Positions 13,491-19,933 of a stretch of DNA of 25,196 nucleotides are shown here, piece by piece. Positions within the stretch are counted from its first letter, which is position 1. The number at the start of each line of letters is the position of its first letter. The position numbers were made by a program, and so were the translations under genes. The notes under the pieces were generated by a model. That model made no database searches. It was not told the DNA's origin and saw only the letters and a program-made list of their open reading frames with translations. Source of the stretch: a virus. The DNA is taken from the IMG/VR virus record IMGVR_UViG_3300017744_000132, positions 1 through 25,196 of that record, one strand, 5' to 3'.

Positions 13491-13979
13491 TTATTGTGTG
13501 GCGAAGAAGTAGAAAGCGACTCCGGCTCCTGTGATTCCGGCTAGGACAATCATTGCAATCGTAATCGCCTCAATCATCTCTTGTCTTTCTCTCTCCGCAC
13601 GAAGACGCTCTTCTTTTCGCTTGCGTCTTGCTTCTGCTTGGTAGTTCATCCAATCCTCTTTTAGACCTGCGCGACCTTGGTAGATCATCACTTGGATTAG
13701 ATCTTCTTCAGTCTCTTTGATTTTCTCTAGCGCAAGAAACTCTTCCAGATCTTGCGCCTGAGTTTGTTTTAACTGAGCCATGAACCCAGTTCTTTTTTTG
13801 TGTACCTTCTCCTCAAGTGCCTGTTTGCTTGCAACAATGGTCCCGATCTGTGAAGCACAGTCGGCTAAAGTTCTTCCGTTTTGGAGGAAACTTTTGACGG
13901 TCATAAAGGCAGCGTTACAAGCGGCCAATTCCGCTAACATTTTACTAGTTATTTTCCTTTGTAGCCATTCTGTGAACAT
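13491..13979 (-). CDS. Coiled-coil protein with C-terminal membrane anchor (lysis region)
   Basis: Unrecognised protein of 162 residues. Residues about 50-135 are highly charged and helical (KQALEEKVHKKR, then ARRKRKEERLRAERERQEM), a likely coiled coil. Residues 138-160 (AITIAMIVLAGITGAGVAFYFF) are one membrane segment ending three residues from the C-terminus, so it is tail-anchored with a cytoplasmic body. The start is uncertain: ATG 13979 overlaps the upstream gene by 35 bases with AGGGA only 2 bases away; in-frame ATG 13940 lies just after the upstream stop with AAAGGA 14 bases away. Position beside holin and endolysin suggests a role in lysis or membrane association of virion parts. No Rz/Rz1-like lipoprotein signal is seen. 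Confidence 0.7.
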   Translation of the reverse strand: MFTEWLQRKITSKMLAELAACNAAFMTVKSFLQNGRTLADCASQIGTIVASKQALEEKVHKKRTGFMAQLKQTQAQDLEEFLALEKIKETEEDLIQVMIYQGRAGLKEDWMNYQAEARRKRKEERLRAERERQEMIEAITIAMIVLAGITGAGVAFYFFATQ

Positions 13980-14220
13980 CTTCCCTAATGGCTTTTATGT
14001 TTTCATCTATCCGCGCCATCGCAATCGCTTGGGAAAAAACTATGTCTTCTAGTTTGTCCAAGCGGTTGCCTAAGTCACTTAATCTGTCGTTGTTTTTTTC
14101 GATGTCCCCATACATCATTGACACCACCCAGACGATCGCTGCGCCTTGGGTGATTAAACCGATGATGAGGGTGATTGGGACACTTTTTGATAAGTGCCAA
14201 CTATCGTCAGGTGATGTCAT
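13945..14220 (-). CDS. Small membrane protein with coiled coil (spanin- or holin-accessory-like)
   Basis: Protein of 91 residues with one N-terminal membrane segment at about 14-36 (PITLIIGLITQGAAIVWVVS) and a helical coiled-coil tail (NNDRLSDLGNRLDKLEDIV, then MARIDENIKAIREDVHRM). This architecture matches small phage proteins found in lysis cassettes, including inner-membrane spanin-like and XhlA-like types, but I cannot place it in a named family. AAGGA lies about 9 bases before the ATG. It precedes the tail-anchored 162-residue protein, holin and endolysin, so a lysis function is the simplest reading. Confidence 0.72.
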   Translation of the reverse strand: MTSPDDSWHLSKSVPITLIIGLITQGAAIVWVVSMMYGDIEKNNDRLSDLGNRLDKLEDIVFSQAIAMARIDENIKAIREDVHRMATKENN

Positions 14221-14232
14221 TAAGTGGTCCTT

Positions 14233-14781
14233 TTATCTAAAGTTTGGCCCCTCGAACCAAGCAACTAAAGATCGCCTAGTCCCAGTTGTTATTGGATTGA
14301 CCCGATGCTGAAGGTAACTTGGAAAAACTAAAACAGTTCCTTTGGCCTTAGAAGACACAACGTCAGGGCTTTCAGTTTCTGTAAATTCGAAACTGCCACC
14401 TTCATATTCTGATGGGTCTGATAGTTGGACCGTTACTGATAGTTTGCGGTCAAAGCCATCGGACCTACTCCAATCAATGTCGTGGTGGAGACCATAGTGA
14501 CCCTTCTCATCAGCATGGTACTCAGTGTATTGGACATCGGCTTTGTTATAGATGCTAAAATGGAAAGCGTTTTGATTAGCAAGATTTACATATTCAAATA
14601 AAGTATTTCTAACCCAATCATGTTGGCTCATCCAACTGACACGACTACTTCTGACACTTTCGTCATCGCCACCAAATGTTTCTGCTTTCTGTGTATCACC
14701 TGCAAGCGTTACAATAGTATCTATAACATTGTCTGGTAGGTTAGCGGTCCATAGTTGCCAATTTTGTCTAGTTGCTGTCAT
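14233..14781 (-). CDS. 2-oxoglutarate/Fe(II) oxygenase, prolyl-4-hydroxylase-like
   Basis: Probable 2OG-dependent dioxygenase of 182 residues. The family uses Fe(II), O2 and 2-oxoglutarate to hydroxylate a protein or other substrate. The iron-binding facial triad is visible: His99 and Asp101 in YGLHHDIDW and His159 in YLQHRV. Arg169 or Arg170 (GTRRSLVAWF), about 10 residues on, is placed to bind 2-oxoglutarate. SVTVQLSDPSEYEGGSFEF is the typical double-stranded beta-helix strand with EGG turn of P4H-like enzymes. AAGGAAG lies 7 bases before the ATG. It follows the fibre and two fibre-associated genes in the same operon, so the collagen-like fibre is an attractive substrate; this is inference. 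Other virion or host proteins remain possible. Confidence 0.9.
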   Translation of the reverse strand: MTATRQNWQLWTANLPDNVIDTIVTLAGDTQKAETFGGDDESVRSSRVSWMSQHDWVRNTLFEYVNLANQNAFHFSIYNKADVQYTEYHADEKGHYGLHHDIDWSRSDGFDRKLSVTVQLSDPSEYEGGSFEFTETESPDVVSSKAKGTVLVFPSYLQHRVNPITTGTRRSLVAWFEGPNFR

Positions 14782-14803
14782 TGTGCTCTTCCTTTTGACC
14801 TAC

Positions 14804-15160
14804 TTATTCTATCGTTAGTCCTGCAGGTTGAACCGCTGATAACTCAGTAGGTGTTGTGGCTGCGTCAATTCTAGGATCTGCAGGAGCATCACGAAGAGCC
14901 TGTTTGTCTGCTGTGATCTGTACTGTACTAGCACCTGTCTCTAGCGCCTTCATAAATGCAGTATCTAATGAAGCAAAAGGCTCAATACGAGCAAGACGTA
15001 TCTTGTCACGCCAGATGTCTCTCGCCGCTTCCATATCCACAGAAATAACTTCTGTTTCTGAGTTAGCCTCCCAAGCACTGCGAAAGGTTCGTTCAGTTGG
15101 GACTGTGTAATCAGCGGCATCATATAATGTAGCGCCGATTTTAATTAGTGTTTGACTCAT
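14804..15160 (-). CDS. Tail-fibre-associated protein with FRxAW motif (assembly/chaperone-like)
   Basis: Protein of 118 residues of a type common behind marine phage tail fibre genes; its function is not proven. PTERTFRSAWEAN at about 21-33 is followed by a helical, charged domain (MEAARDIWRDKIRLARIEP, then LDTAFMKALETG, then KQALRDAPADP) and a TPTELSAVQPAG tail. The pattern resembles fibre assembly or chaperone-type proteins. ATG 15160 is chosen because GGAGG lies 8 bases upstream; a TTG five codons earlier is less likely. It overlaps the 3' end of the next gene upstream, which carries a related [10 protein letters not shown] motif. Confidence 0.7.
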   Translation of the reverse strand: MSQTLIKIGATLYDAADYTVPTERTFRSAWEANSETEVISVDMEAARDIWRDKIRLARIEPFASLDTAFMKALETGASTVQITADKQALRDAPADPRIDAATTPTELSAVQPAGLTIE

Positions 15161-15555
15161 GCTGCTATCCTCCAAGCGTTGCGAAACTGCCTATCAGAGG
15201 GAACATCCTCTGTTTTGACAATCCTGAACATTGGCCTGTTGTATTCCTGCGACCAGATGTGACGAGGAATGTCTTTCATAATTAAATACTCCAGTGCTTC
15301 CTTCTCTGACAAAGGGCCAATACGAGGTGCAGTCCATTGTGCTTCATATTTTTTTTGGTCATGCTCAAAGGTGTCGTGACGACCCTCTTTGATGGCCTGT
15401 TGCTCATCGTCCTGCAATGCCCAATATACAGATATAGGTGGGAGTTGTCCTGACTGAGCCTCTGCAAGCCAAACTTCGTCAGGAACTAATACCATTACTG
15501 GTTGCTCTGGTTGCTTTGGGTCTTCAAATATAACACGGTAATTACTCATAATCAT
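15157..15555 (-). CDS. Tail-fibre-associated protein, ends in FRNAW motif
   Basis: Hypothetical protein of 132 residues (130 if ATG 15549 is used). It begins [20 protein letters not shown] with [10 protein letters not shown] and [10 protein letters not shown], a pattern I associate with proteins found next to fibres in marine podoviruses. The middle is charged ([19 protein letters not shown]), and the C-terminus is [15 protein letters not shown]. That ending matches the motif that opens the helical domain of the next gene, as if this protein stops where its neighbour's domain starts. ATG 15555 overlaps the fibre stop as ATGA. Role in fibre folding, attachment or baseplate is inferred from position only. 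Confidence 0.68.
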   Translation of the reverse strand: MIMSNYRVIFEDPKQPEQPVMVLVPDEVWLAEAQSGQLPPISVYWALQDDEQQAIKEGRHDTFEHDQKKYEAQWTAPRIGPLSEKEALEYLIMKDIPRHIWSQEYNRPMFRIVKTEDVPSDRQFRNAWRIAA

Positions 15556-17447
15556 TCCACAGCACGAACTGAAACATGAGCAACATCGTAGAATGTTGCT
15601 TGAGTAGTGAGCACTCGCGTTTGATAAGTGTAAACTCCAGCCGATGGTACATCTAAGTTAACATCACCTCGTGCACCTACAGTAGTCGAATACCCTGCTA
15701 CACCGCCTACTGAGTAATTTGCAGATGAAAGGCTGCTTGAAATGTTTACGCCATAGTTTCCTGTGCCATAATCTGTAAGGCTAGAAACATTGTACGACCT
15801 TCTAATAGAAATGCTTCCATTCCCATTAAAGTTTACCCACATCTTTGCAAGGCCAGACCCTGCAGGACCAGTTGGACCTGTCGGGCCAGTTGGTCCAGTT
15901 GGTCCAGTTCCACCAGAACTTCCGGTGCTTCCAGTAGGCCCTGTGCTTCCTTGCGGACCTTGAGGTCCTGTTGGGCCAGTGCCTCCTGCCGGACCTTGGG
16001 GTCCTGTTGGGCCAGTGTTCCCAGTAGGCCCTGCCGGACCAGTGCTTCCTTGCGGACCTGCCGGACCTGCCGGACCTTGAGCGCCATCTGCGCCGTCTGC
16101 GCCGTCTGCACCTGCAGGACCTGTCGGGCCAGTAGGCCCTGTAGGACCTGTCACTGAGTTTCCTTGAGGTCCTGTTGGTCCTGTTGGACCAGTAGGACCT
16201 GCTGCACCTGCTGCACCATCACTGCCGTCTGCACCTGCGGCACCATCACTGCCGTCTGCACCTGCCGGACCAGTTGGACCTGTCGGGCCAGTTGGTCCAG
16301 TTGGGCCTGCGGCTCCATCATTGCCATCTGCACCTGCGGCTCCTGCGGCTCCTGCCGGACCAGTCGGCCCTGCCGGACCAGTAGGCCCAAGTTGTGAAAT
16401 TGCAGCCCAAGAGGATCCAGTATAGTACTTCATGTTTCCTGAAGTAGAGTTGTGGTAGAGATCCCCTGCAGTTAGAGCGTCTCCATTACCGTCCACTGAT
16501 GGGTCACTCGATGCTGATCCCAAGTAAAGTGCGTTAAAGTTGTTGAGGGCAGTTTCAGCCCCAGTTTTCGCAGTCTCAGATGCTGTCTTTGCTGTCTCAG
16601 ATGCTGTCTTTGCTGTCTCAGCGGCTGTTTGGGCAGTAGATGCAGACGTAGCACTTGCTGCAGCATTGGTTGCACTAGTTGCTGCATTAGTCTCACTAGT
16701 TGCTGCATTCGTTGTTGAAGTCGCTGCGTTAGTCGCTGAAGTAGCCGCTGCAGTTGCTGAAGTAGACGCTGCAGACGCACTTGTAGCCGCCGCTGTAGCC
16801 GAAGACGCACTATTTGTCTCGCTAGTAGCCGCGTTGACCTTAGAAGTATTCGCAGCCGTGGCACTTGCGGCACTATTTGTCTCGCTAGTAGCCGCATTGG
16901 TTTCAGCAAGTTCACTAGCAGTCTTTGCAGTTTCAGAAGCAGTCTTAGATGTCTGGGCTGCAGTGGCACTTGCGGCACTATTTGTCTCGCTAGTAGCCGC
17001 GTTAGTTGCTGAAGTTGCTGCATTTGTTGCTGATGTGGCAGCATTAGTTGCCTGAGTTGTAGCCAGTGTAACCTGTGCGGCGCCGTTTGTAGTAGCCAGT
17101 CCGGCCTGAGTTGTAGCCAGTGCAACTTGGGCTTCACCGTTGGTTGTAGCCAGTCCGGCCTGAGTTGTAGCCAGTGCAACTTGCGCTGCACCATTTGTTG
17201 TGGCTAATGCCGCTTGGGTCGCTGCAGTAGTGGCACTGTTAGAAGATGCTGTGGCACTGGTAGCAGATTCAGTAGCTGATGTTGCGGCAGCGGCAGCACT
17301 TGTAGTCGCTGAAGTTGCAGAAGCGGCTGCGTTTGTCTCTGAGGATGCTGCATTTGCTTCTGAAGCAGCGGCTTTATTGGTACTCGATTGAATCGCATCT
17401 GTGTTTGTACTAGAGATTCCGGTCTGAGAATAGAAAGATGATGCCAT
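15552..17447 (-). CDS. Tail fibre with Ala/Thr/Ser repeat stalk and collagen-like Gly-X-Y shaft
   Basis: Probable adsorption fibre of 631 residues. An N-terminal tip (1-25) is followed by an Ala/Thr/Ser-rich repeat region (about 26-300) with units such as [13 protein letters not shown] and three 18-residue repeats at 81-134. A small domain at about 305-351 ([19 protein letters not shown], then [15 protein letters not shown]) is common in marine phage fibres. Residues 354-531 are collagen-like: about 26 Gly-X-Y triplets, a two-residue break (Val432-Thr433) and about 32 more. Every proline in these triplets is in the X position, mostly as GPT, GPA and GPQ. Residues 536-631 form a beta-rich C-terminal head domain, probably the receptor-binding or trimerising part. 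No host-binding specificity can be read. GGAG lies about 11 bases before the ATG. Confidence 0.93.
   Translation of the reverse strand: MASSFYSQTGISSTNTDAIQSSTNKAAASEANAASSETNAAASATSATTSAAAAATSATESATSATASSNSATTAATQAALATTNGAAQVALATTQAGLATTNGEAQVALATTQAGLATTNGAAQVTLATTQATNAATSATNAATSATNAATSETNSAASATAAQTSKTASETAKTASELAETNAATSETNSAASATAANTSKVNAATSETNSASSATAAATSASAASTSATAAATSATNAATSTTNAATSETNAATSATNAAASATSASTAQTAAETAKTASETAKTASETAKTGAETALNNFNALYLGSASSDPSVDGNGDALTAGDLYHNSTSGNMKYYTGSSWAAISQLGPTGPAGPTGPAGAAGAAGADGNDGAAGPTGPTGPTGPTGPAGADGSDGAAGADGSDGAAGAAGPTGPTGPTGPQGNSVTGPTGPTGPTGPAGADGADGADGAQGPAGPAGPQGSTGPAGPTGNTGPTGPQGPAGGTGPTGPQGPQGSTGPTGSTGSSGGTGPTGPTGPTGPTGPAGSGLAKMWVNFNGNGSISIRRSYNVSSLTDYGTGNYGVNISSSLSSANYSVGGVAGYSTTVGARGDVNLDVPSAGVYTYQTRVLTTQATFYDVAHVSVRAVE
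17046..17207 (-). repeat. Three tandem 54-bp repeats in fibre gene
   Basis: Three in-frame units encode [18 protein letters not shown] with small changes (residues 81-98, 99-116, 117-134). At DNA level, the shared phrases GTTGTAGCCAGTGCAACTTG and TAGCCAGTCCGGCC recur. Such units can expand or contract by slippage without breaking the frame. Confidence 0.85.
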
Positions 17448-17452
17448 GGCTG

Positions 17453-18061
17453 TTAATCTCCATAGACTACTGTTGGGCGCATTACCTGACTTATGCCTGA
17501 CTGCTCTGCAGAATTACTTTGTTCTTGTAGTTCAGCAAGGAACTGTCCTGACTTCTGTTCAAAGATAGCCGCTCTCTCATCCATAAAATAATCTGCAGCA
17601 TAAGAAAGTGCAGTGTATGTAAGTATGTCTGATGCTATGGCAGTAAGAGCATTTGTGTCAGAATCGTTTACAAGGTTTGGGAACTCAGCATAGTAGTCTA
17701 AGTATACTGTTCCTGTGGTAGGTTGAGGATGTAAGAGGATCTTACTTAGTTGACGACACATCTGTCTCGGCACGCCCTGTTCACCAGTCTTCTGTGCTTG
17801 GAGCATCTCGTGATGTGGAATCCGTGTAAGAGCAACGCCATCCATGTAGACACTTATTATTTCAAGTAAGTTTGTAGGATAAGTGATCTCACCAGTTTGA
17901 CCTGAGATATTGTAACTCTGTTGAGCCTCTTGTGCAGGGGTCCTCAGTACTCGGGATATTCTAGTAGTGGCTTGGTCGATGAAGGTATCGGCAAGAGTAT
18001 CAGAGCAATCACTGCGATTTAGAAGGGCCTTAAAGTGCGCCCTGATTTGTCCTTTGTTCAT
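17453..18061 (-). CDS. Head-to-tail adaptor protein (SU10-adaptor-like)
   Basis: Protein of 202 residues resembling the adaptor of SU10-type podoviruses, which forms a ring between portal and tail. It opens [20 protein letters not shown] with [16 protein letters not shown], an all-helical start typical of these connectors. A beta-type middle follows ([19 protein letters not shown], then [14 protein letters not shown]) and then the helical segment [18 protein letters not shown]. The family match is from memory of the pattern and is less sure than that of the capsid protein, but the position after the capsid module and before the fibre is right for an adaptor. It lies just after the 35-residue basic gene with no gap and is followed by the fibre gene 5 bases later. 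Confidence 0.75.
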   Translation of the reverse strand: MNKGQIRAHFKALLNRSDCSDTLADTFIDQATTRISRVLRTPAQEAQQSYNISGQTGEITYPTNLLEIISVYMDGVALTRIPHHEMLQAQKTGEQGVPRQMCRQLSKILLHPQPTTGTVYLDYYAEFPNLVNDSDTNALTAIASDILTYTALSYAADYFMDERAAIFEQKSGQFLAELQEQSNSAEQSGISQVMRPTVVYGD

Positions 18062-18169
18062 TTAGTACCTCTTAGATTTAGTCACTTTCTTCTTTTTCTT
18101 TGTGACCTTCTTTTTCTTCTTTGGCGGTCTGCCAACTTTAGATCCGTAAGTTCCAATTCCACGAGGCAT
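18062..18169 (-). CDS. Tiny lysine-rich protein (35 aa)
   Basis: A short gene: 35 residues beginning MPRGIGTYGSKVGRPPK and continuing with runs of lysine, ending SKRY. GGAAGG precedes the ATG by 6 bases and the stop abuts the adaptor start (TAA then ATG). Extremely basic micro-proteins with this MPRGxGTYGSKVGRP opening are recurrent in marine podovirus structural modules, so I regard it as real. Function unknown; nucleic-acid binding or a minor virion role is plausible. Confidence 0.72.
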   Translation of the reverse strand: MPRGIGTYGSKVGRPPKKKKKVTKKKKKVTKSKRY

Positions 18170-18170
18170 A

Positions 18171-18332
18171 TTAAACCTTCCTCTTCTTAGTAGGCTTCTT
18201 TTTCTTAACAGGCTTTTTGGCAGTCAGTGCCGCTTTACGGAATGCCGCGTCAGTCGGAGCGCCCTTGTCGCCCTTCTTTCGCATAGGCTTTCCAGACTTG
18301 CGTCGTTTAGCGATGTTCTCGTATAGGCTCAT
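18171..18332 (-). CDS. Small basic protein (53 aa), MSLYENIAKRRK type
   Basis: Protein of 53 residues starting MSLYENIAKRRKSGKPMRKK, with KGAPTDAAFRKAAL and a C-terminus of repeated lysine and proline (KKPVKKKKPTKKRKV). The opening is familiar from many uncharacterised marine phage proteins near the capsid genes. ATG 18332 has AGAGGA about 7 bases upstream, so the in-frame ATG at 18356 is not used. It sits one base after the stop of the 84-residue basic gene, and its stop overlaps the ribosome site region of the 35-residue gene, giving a tight chain of three micro-genes. Function unknown. Confidence 0.78.
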   Translation of the reverse strand: MSLYENIAKRRKSGKPMRKKGDKGAPTDAAFRKAALTAKKPVKKKKPTKKRKV

Positions 18333-18333
18333 G

Positions 18334-18588
18334 TCAGGTCCTCTTTGACTTGGCACCGCTGCACTTCCATCGTTTTCTCGATAGATTCAGCGGTGAATTT
18401 GGATTCTTTGCGGCTTTCGGATGCTTCTTCTTTTGCGCCAGTGATCTGGCACAATAAGCGTCACCCTTCTTTGTCCCTGCGCGGACCCGAGGTCCTCCGT
18501 CTTTCGCTTTGCCCGATTGACCGTAGGAAACACGTTTGCCGCTTTTTGTGACTTTGACTTTTGCCTTACCTGTTCTCGGGGTTGCCAT
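18334..18588 (-). CDS. Small basic protein (84 aa), MATPRTGK type
   Basis: Protein of 84 residues, strongly basic: MATPRTGKAKVKVTKSGKR, SYGQSGKAKDGGPRVRAGT, KKGDAYCARSLAQKKK and a C-terminal KNPNSPLNLSRKRWKCSGA. Cys46 and Cys76 are present but do not form an obvious zinc site. The pattern recurs in uncharacterised marine podovirus proteins. It is the first of three consecutive basic micro-proteins downstream of the capsid gene and could bind DNA, decorate the capsid or act during packaging; nothing in the sequence decides this. Its start lies 2 bases after the stop of the 106-residue gene. Confidence 0.8.
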   Translation of the reverse strand: MATPRTGKAKVKVTKSGKRVSYGQSGKAKDGGPRVRAGTKKGDAYCARSLAQKKKHPKAAKNPNSPLNLSRKRWKCSGAKSKRT

Positions 18589-18590
18589 TG

Positions 18591-18911
18591 TTAAACCTTC
18601 CGATCCGTTGCCATGAACGCATCAAGGTTTTCTCTTTTTAATCTTGCGACAATATCCTTACCTGTGGCTTGCCAGAGGTCGAAGCCTTCTCTCAGCCACT
18701 TCTCAACTACCACAGTCGGTATTGAGGCAACTCTATGGAAATCACCCATAGGCTTAGAAGTACTTTCATTACGAGCATCTTTCAGATCATCTAGGAATGT
18801 TTGGGAGATGTTCTGAGTATGTTTTCTTGTGATGTCACCGACTTCAAATATGAAATCTGTGTTGGACTGTGTGAGGTCAGTGATCTTATCTTTTGTAGAA
18901 TTTAGTAGCAT
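18591..18911 (-). CDS. Hypothetical protein between capsid and basic micro-protein genes
   Basis: Protein of 106 residues. FEVGDITRKHTQNISQTFLDD is followed by FHRVASIPTVVVEKWLREG, FDLWQATGKDIVARLKREN and LDAFMATDRKV. It is helical and mildly basic, without membrane segments. I recognise the FHRVASIPTVVVEKW pattern as recurrent near capsid genes of marine podoviruses but know no function; a minor head or decoration role is plausible. ATG 18911 is chosen because AAGGA lies 7 bases upstream. A longer frame from 18965 would begin inside the terminator hairpin and is rejected. Confidence 0.72.
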   Translation of the reverse strand: MLLNSTKDKITDLTQSNTDFIFEVGDITRKHTQNISQTFLDDLKDARNESTSKPMGDFHRVASIPTVVVEKWLREGFDLWQATGKDIVARLKRENLDAFMATDRKV

Positions 18912-18925
18912 AGGCCATCCTTGAA

Positions 18926-18989
18926 AATAAAAAGGACCGCACCAGACACACAGTAAGGAGAGCAAAACCCATGTGATCTAGTGCGGTCC
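18926..18989 (-). terminator. Terminator after the major capsid gene
   Basis: On the - strand a perfect 9-bp stem (18981-18989 with 18934-18942) carries a large internal hairpin (CACA/TGTG and AGA/TCT pairings) and ends in TTTTTATTTT. It sits after the capsid gene and before the next gene's ribosome site, so genes downstream of the capsid would be made in smaller amounts by readthrough. Confidence 0.85.
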
Positions 18990-19015
18990 AACAAGAACCG
19001 AGGTTCTATTCGGTA

Positions 19016-19891
19016 TTAGGTGAGAGCGTTAATCTGTACGCTATCGCCGTGGTTCATGTGCTTGACAGACATTTCTCCGACGACAAAATGCTTGTCGCTG
19101 TCGCCGTCTTTCGCCAAGAGTGTTCGTGTGAACGGACGAAGTGTACATGTCTTAAACATCGACGGATCGATCAATAGGGCATGTGTTGCTTCTAAGTGAC
19201 GGTTCAACACCACCCTGTATTCACCGTATGGAGACACATACAAGTCAATCGCATTTACCAATGTTTTGCTTTGGGCAATCTCACGGTTACGACCAGAACT
19301 TGCTGAGAACCCTGCTACGATTTGAGCGTCTGCAGGTTTAATCATGAAAGTGTCTACGTCTGAGCCGTTGTTATATGCAGTTTGACCTGCAGCCAATAAC
19401 ATCGCCTCAGTCAGGGCACCAGAGCCACCTGCTTGTACAGTTGAGATCTGGTTGATAACGCTCTGTGCTTTACGCGCCGCACTTGAAGAACCTGCTACGG
19501 CTGCTTGATCCGCACCGACGAGCATAAATTCTGCATCACGCTTGATGGATTTCAATGCTTTGCCAAGTTGATGTGCAGTTTCCTTCGCACGACCATAAGT
19601 GCCAACAGCATCTGCAGTTGCAGAAACTTGGAACGCTTTGGTCAGAATCTGAGTATTATTTGTGCGTTCAACAGCGTCTGTTAGTGTCGCCATTGATGCC
19701 GCTGCGCCCTCGACTGCCGCGTTAACTCCGGCTGATGCCAAAGAATCCTCAAGCCAAGAGAATGTCCGAGCAGACACTTTCTCGTCTTTGAACATGGTCA
19801 TGGCAGGTGTATCGAATGGCGTGATATCGGTTATAATGTCTGCGACACTCTCTTTTTTCCCTACCTGATCGTAGGTTGTATAAGTAGTCAT
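19016..19891 (-). CDS. Major capsid protein, SU10/DUF5309 family
   Basis: Main shell protein of 291 residues, in a family (SU10_MCP, formerly DUF5309) with HK97-like fold. The N-terminus TYTTYDQVGKKESVADIIT, then ITPFDTPAMTMFKDEK and ARTFSWLEDSLA, is characteristic, as is the C-terminal pattern LRPFTRTLLAKDGDSDKH followed by HMNHGDSVQIN. The protein lacks a large cleavable scaffold domain, which fits the separate scaffold gene just upstream. AAGGAA precedes the ATG within an AU-rich hairpin. The gene is flanked by the scaffold gene upstream (43-base gap) and a terminator downstream, consistent with high expression. The T7 gp10 family is not matched. Confidence 0.93.
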   Translation of the reverse strand: MTTYTTYDQVGKKESVADIITDITPFDTPAMTMFKDEKVSARTFSWLEDSLASAGVNAAVEGAAASMATLTDAVERTNNTQILTKAFQVSATADAVGTYGRAKETAHQLGKALKSIKRDAEFMLVGADQAAVAGSSSAARKAQSVINQISTVQAGGSGALTEAMLLAAGQTAYNNGSDVDTFMIKPADAQIVAGFSASSGRNREIAQSKTLVNAIDLYVSPYGEYRVVLNRHLEATHALLIDPSMFKTCTLRPFTRTLLAKDGDSDKHFVVGEMSVKHMNHGDSVQINALT

Positions 19892-19892
19892 T

Positions 19893-19908
19893 TTTAAGTT
19901 TCCTTAAA
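19893..19908 (-). promoter_or_regulatory. Hairpin holding the capsid gene ribosome-binding site
   Basis: On the - strand TTTAAG, GAAA tetraloop and CTTAAA form a 6-bp hairpin immediately before the capsid ATG, with the Shine-Dalgarno AAGGAA in its stem top and loop. It could protect the mRNA 5' end or present the ribosome site; its weak stem should not block translation. Confidence 0.5.
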
Positions 19909-19933
19909 GTTAGATAAGATTGAAGTGGAAAGA

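Noticed and set aside
13988-14311. 107-codon + strand frame in the lysis region
   Set aside because: It is antisense to the 91-residue membrane protein and the oxygenase, both with ribosome sites and motifs.
15840-16400. CRISPR-like or satellite repeats in the CCTGTTGGTCC-rich stretch
   Set aside because: The periodicity is 9 bases or multiples and in frame, fully explained by Gly-X-Y codons; there are no constant repeats with unique spacers.
16540-17055. 171-codon + strand frame opposite the fibre gene
   Set aside because: Low-complexity Ala/Val translation is the antisense image of the Ala/Thr/Ser repeats on the coding strand.
16472-17194. 240-codon - strand frame rich in Leu, Gln and Arg
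   Set aside because: It is an alternative frame of the repeated fibre codons; the translation has no domain sense.
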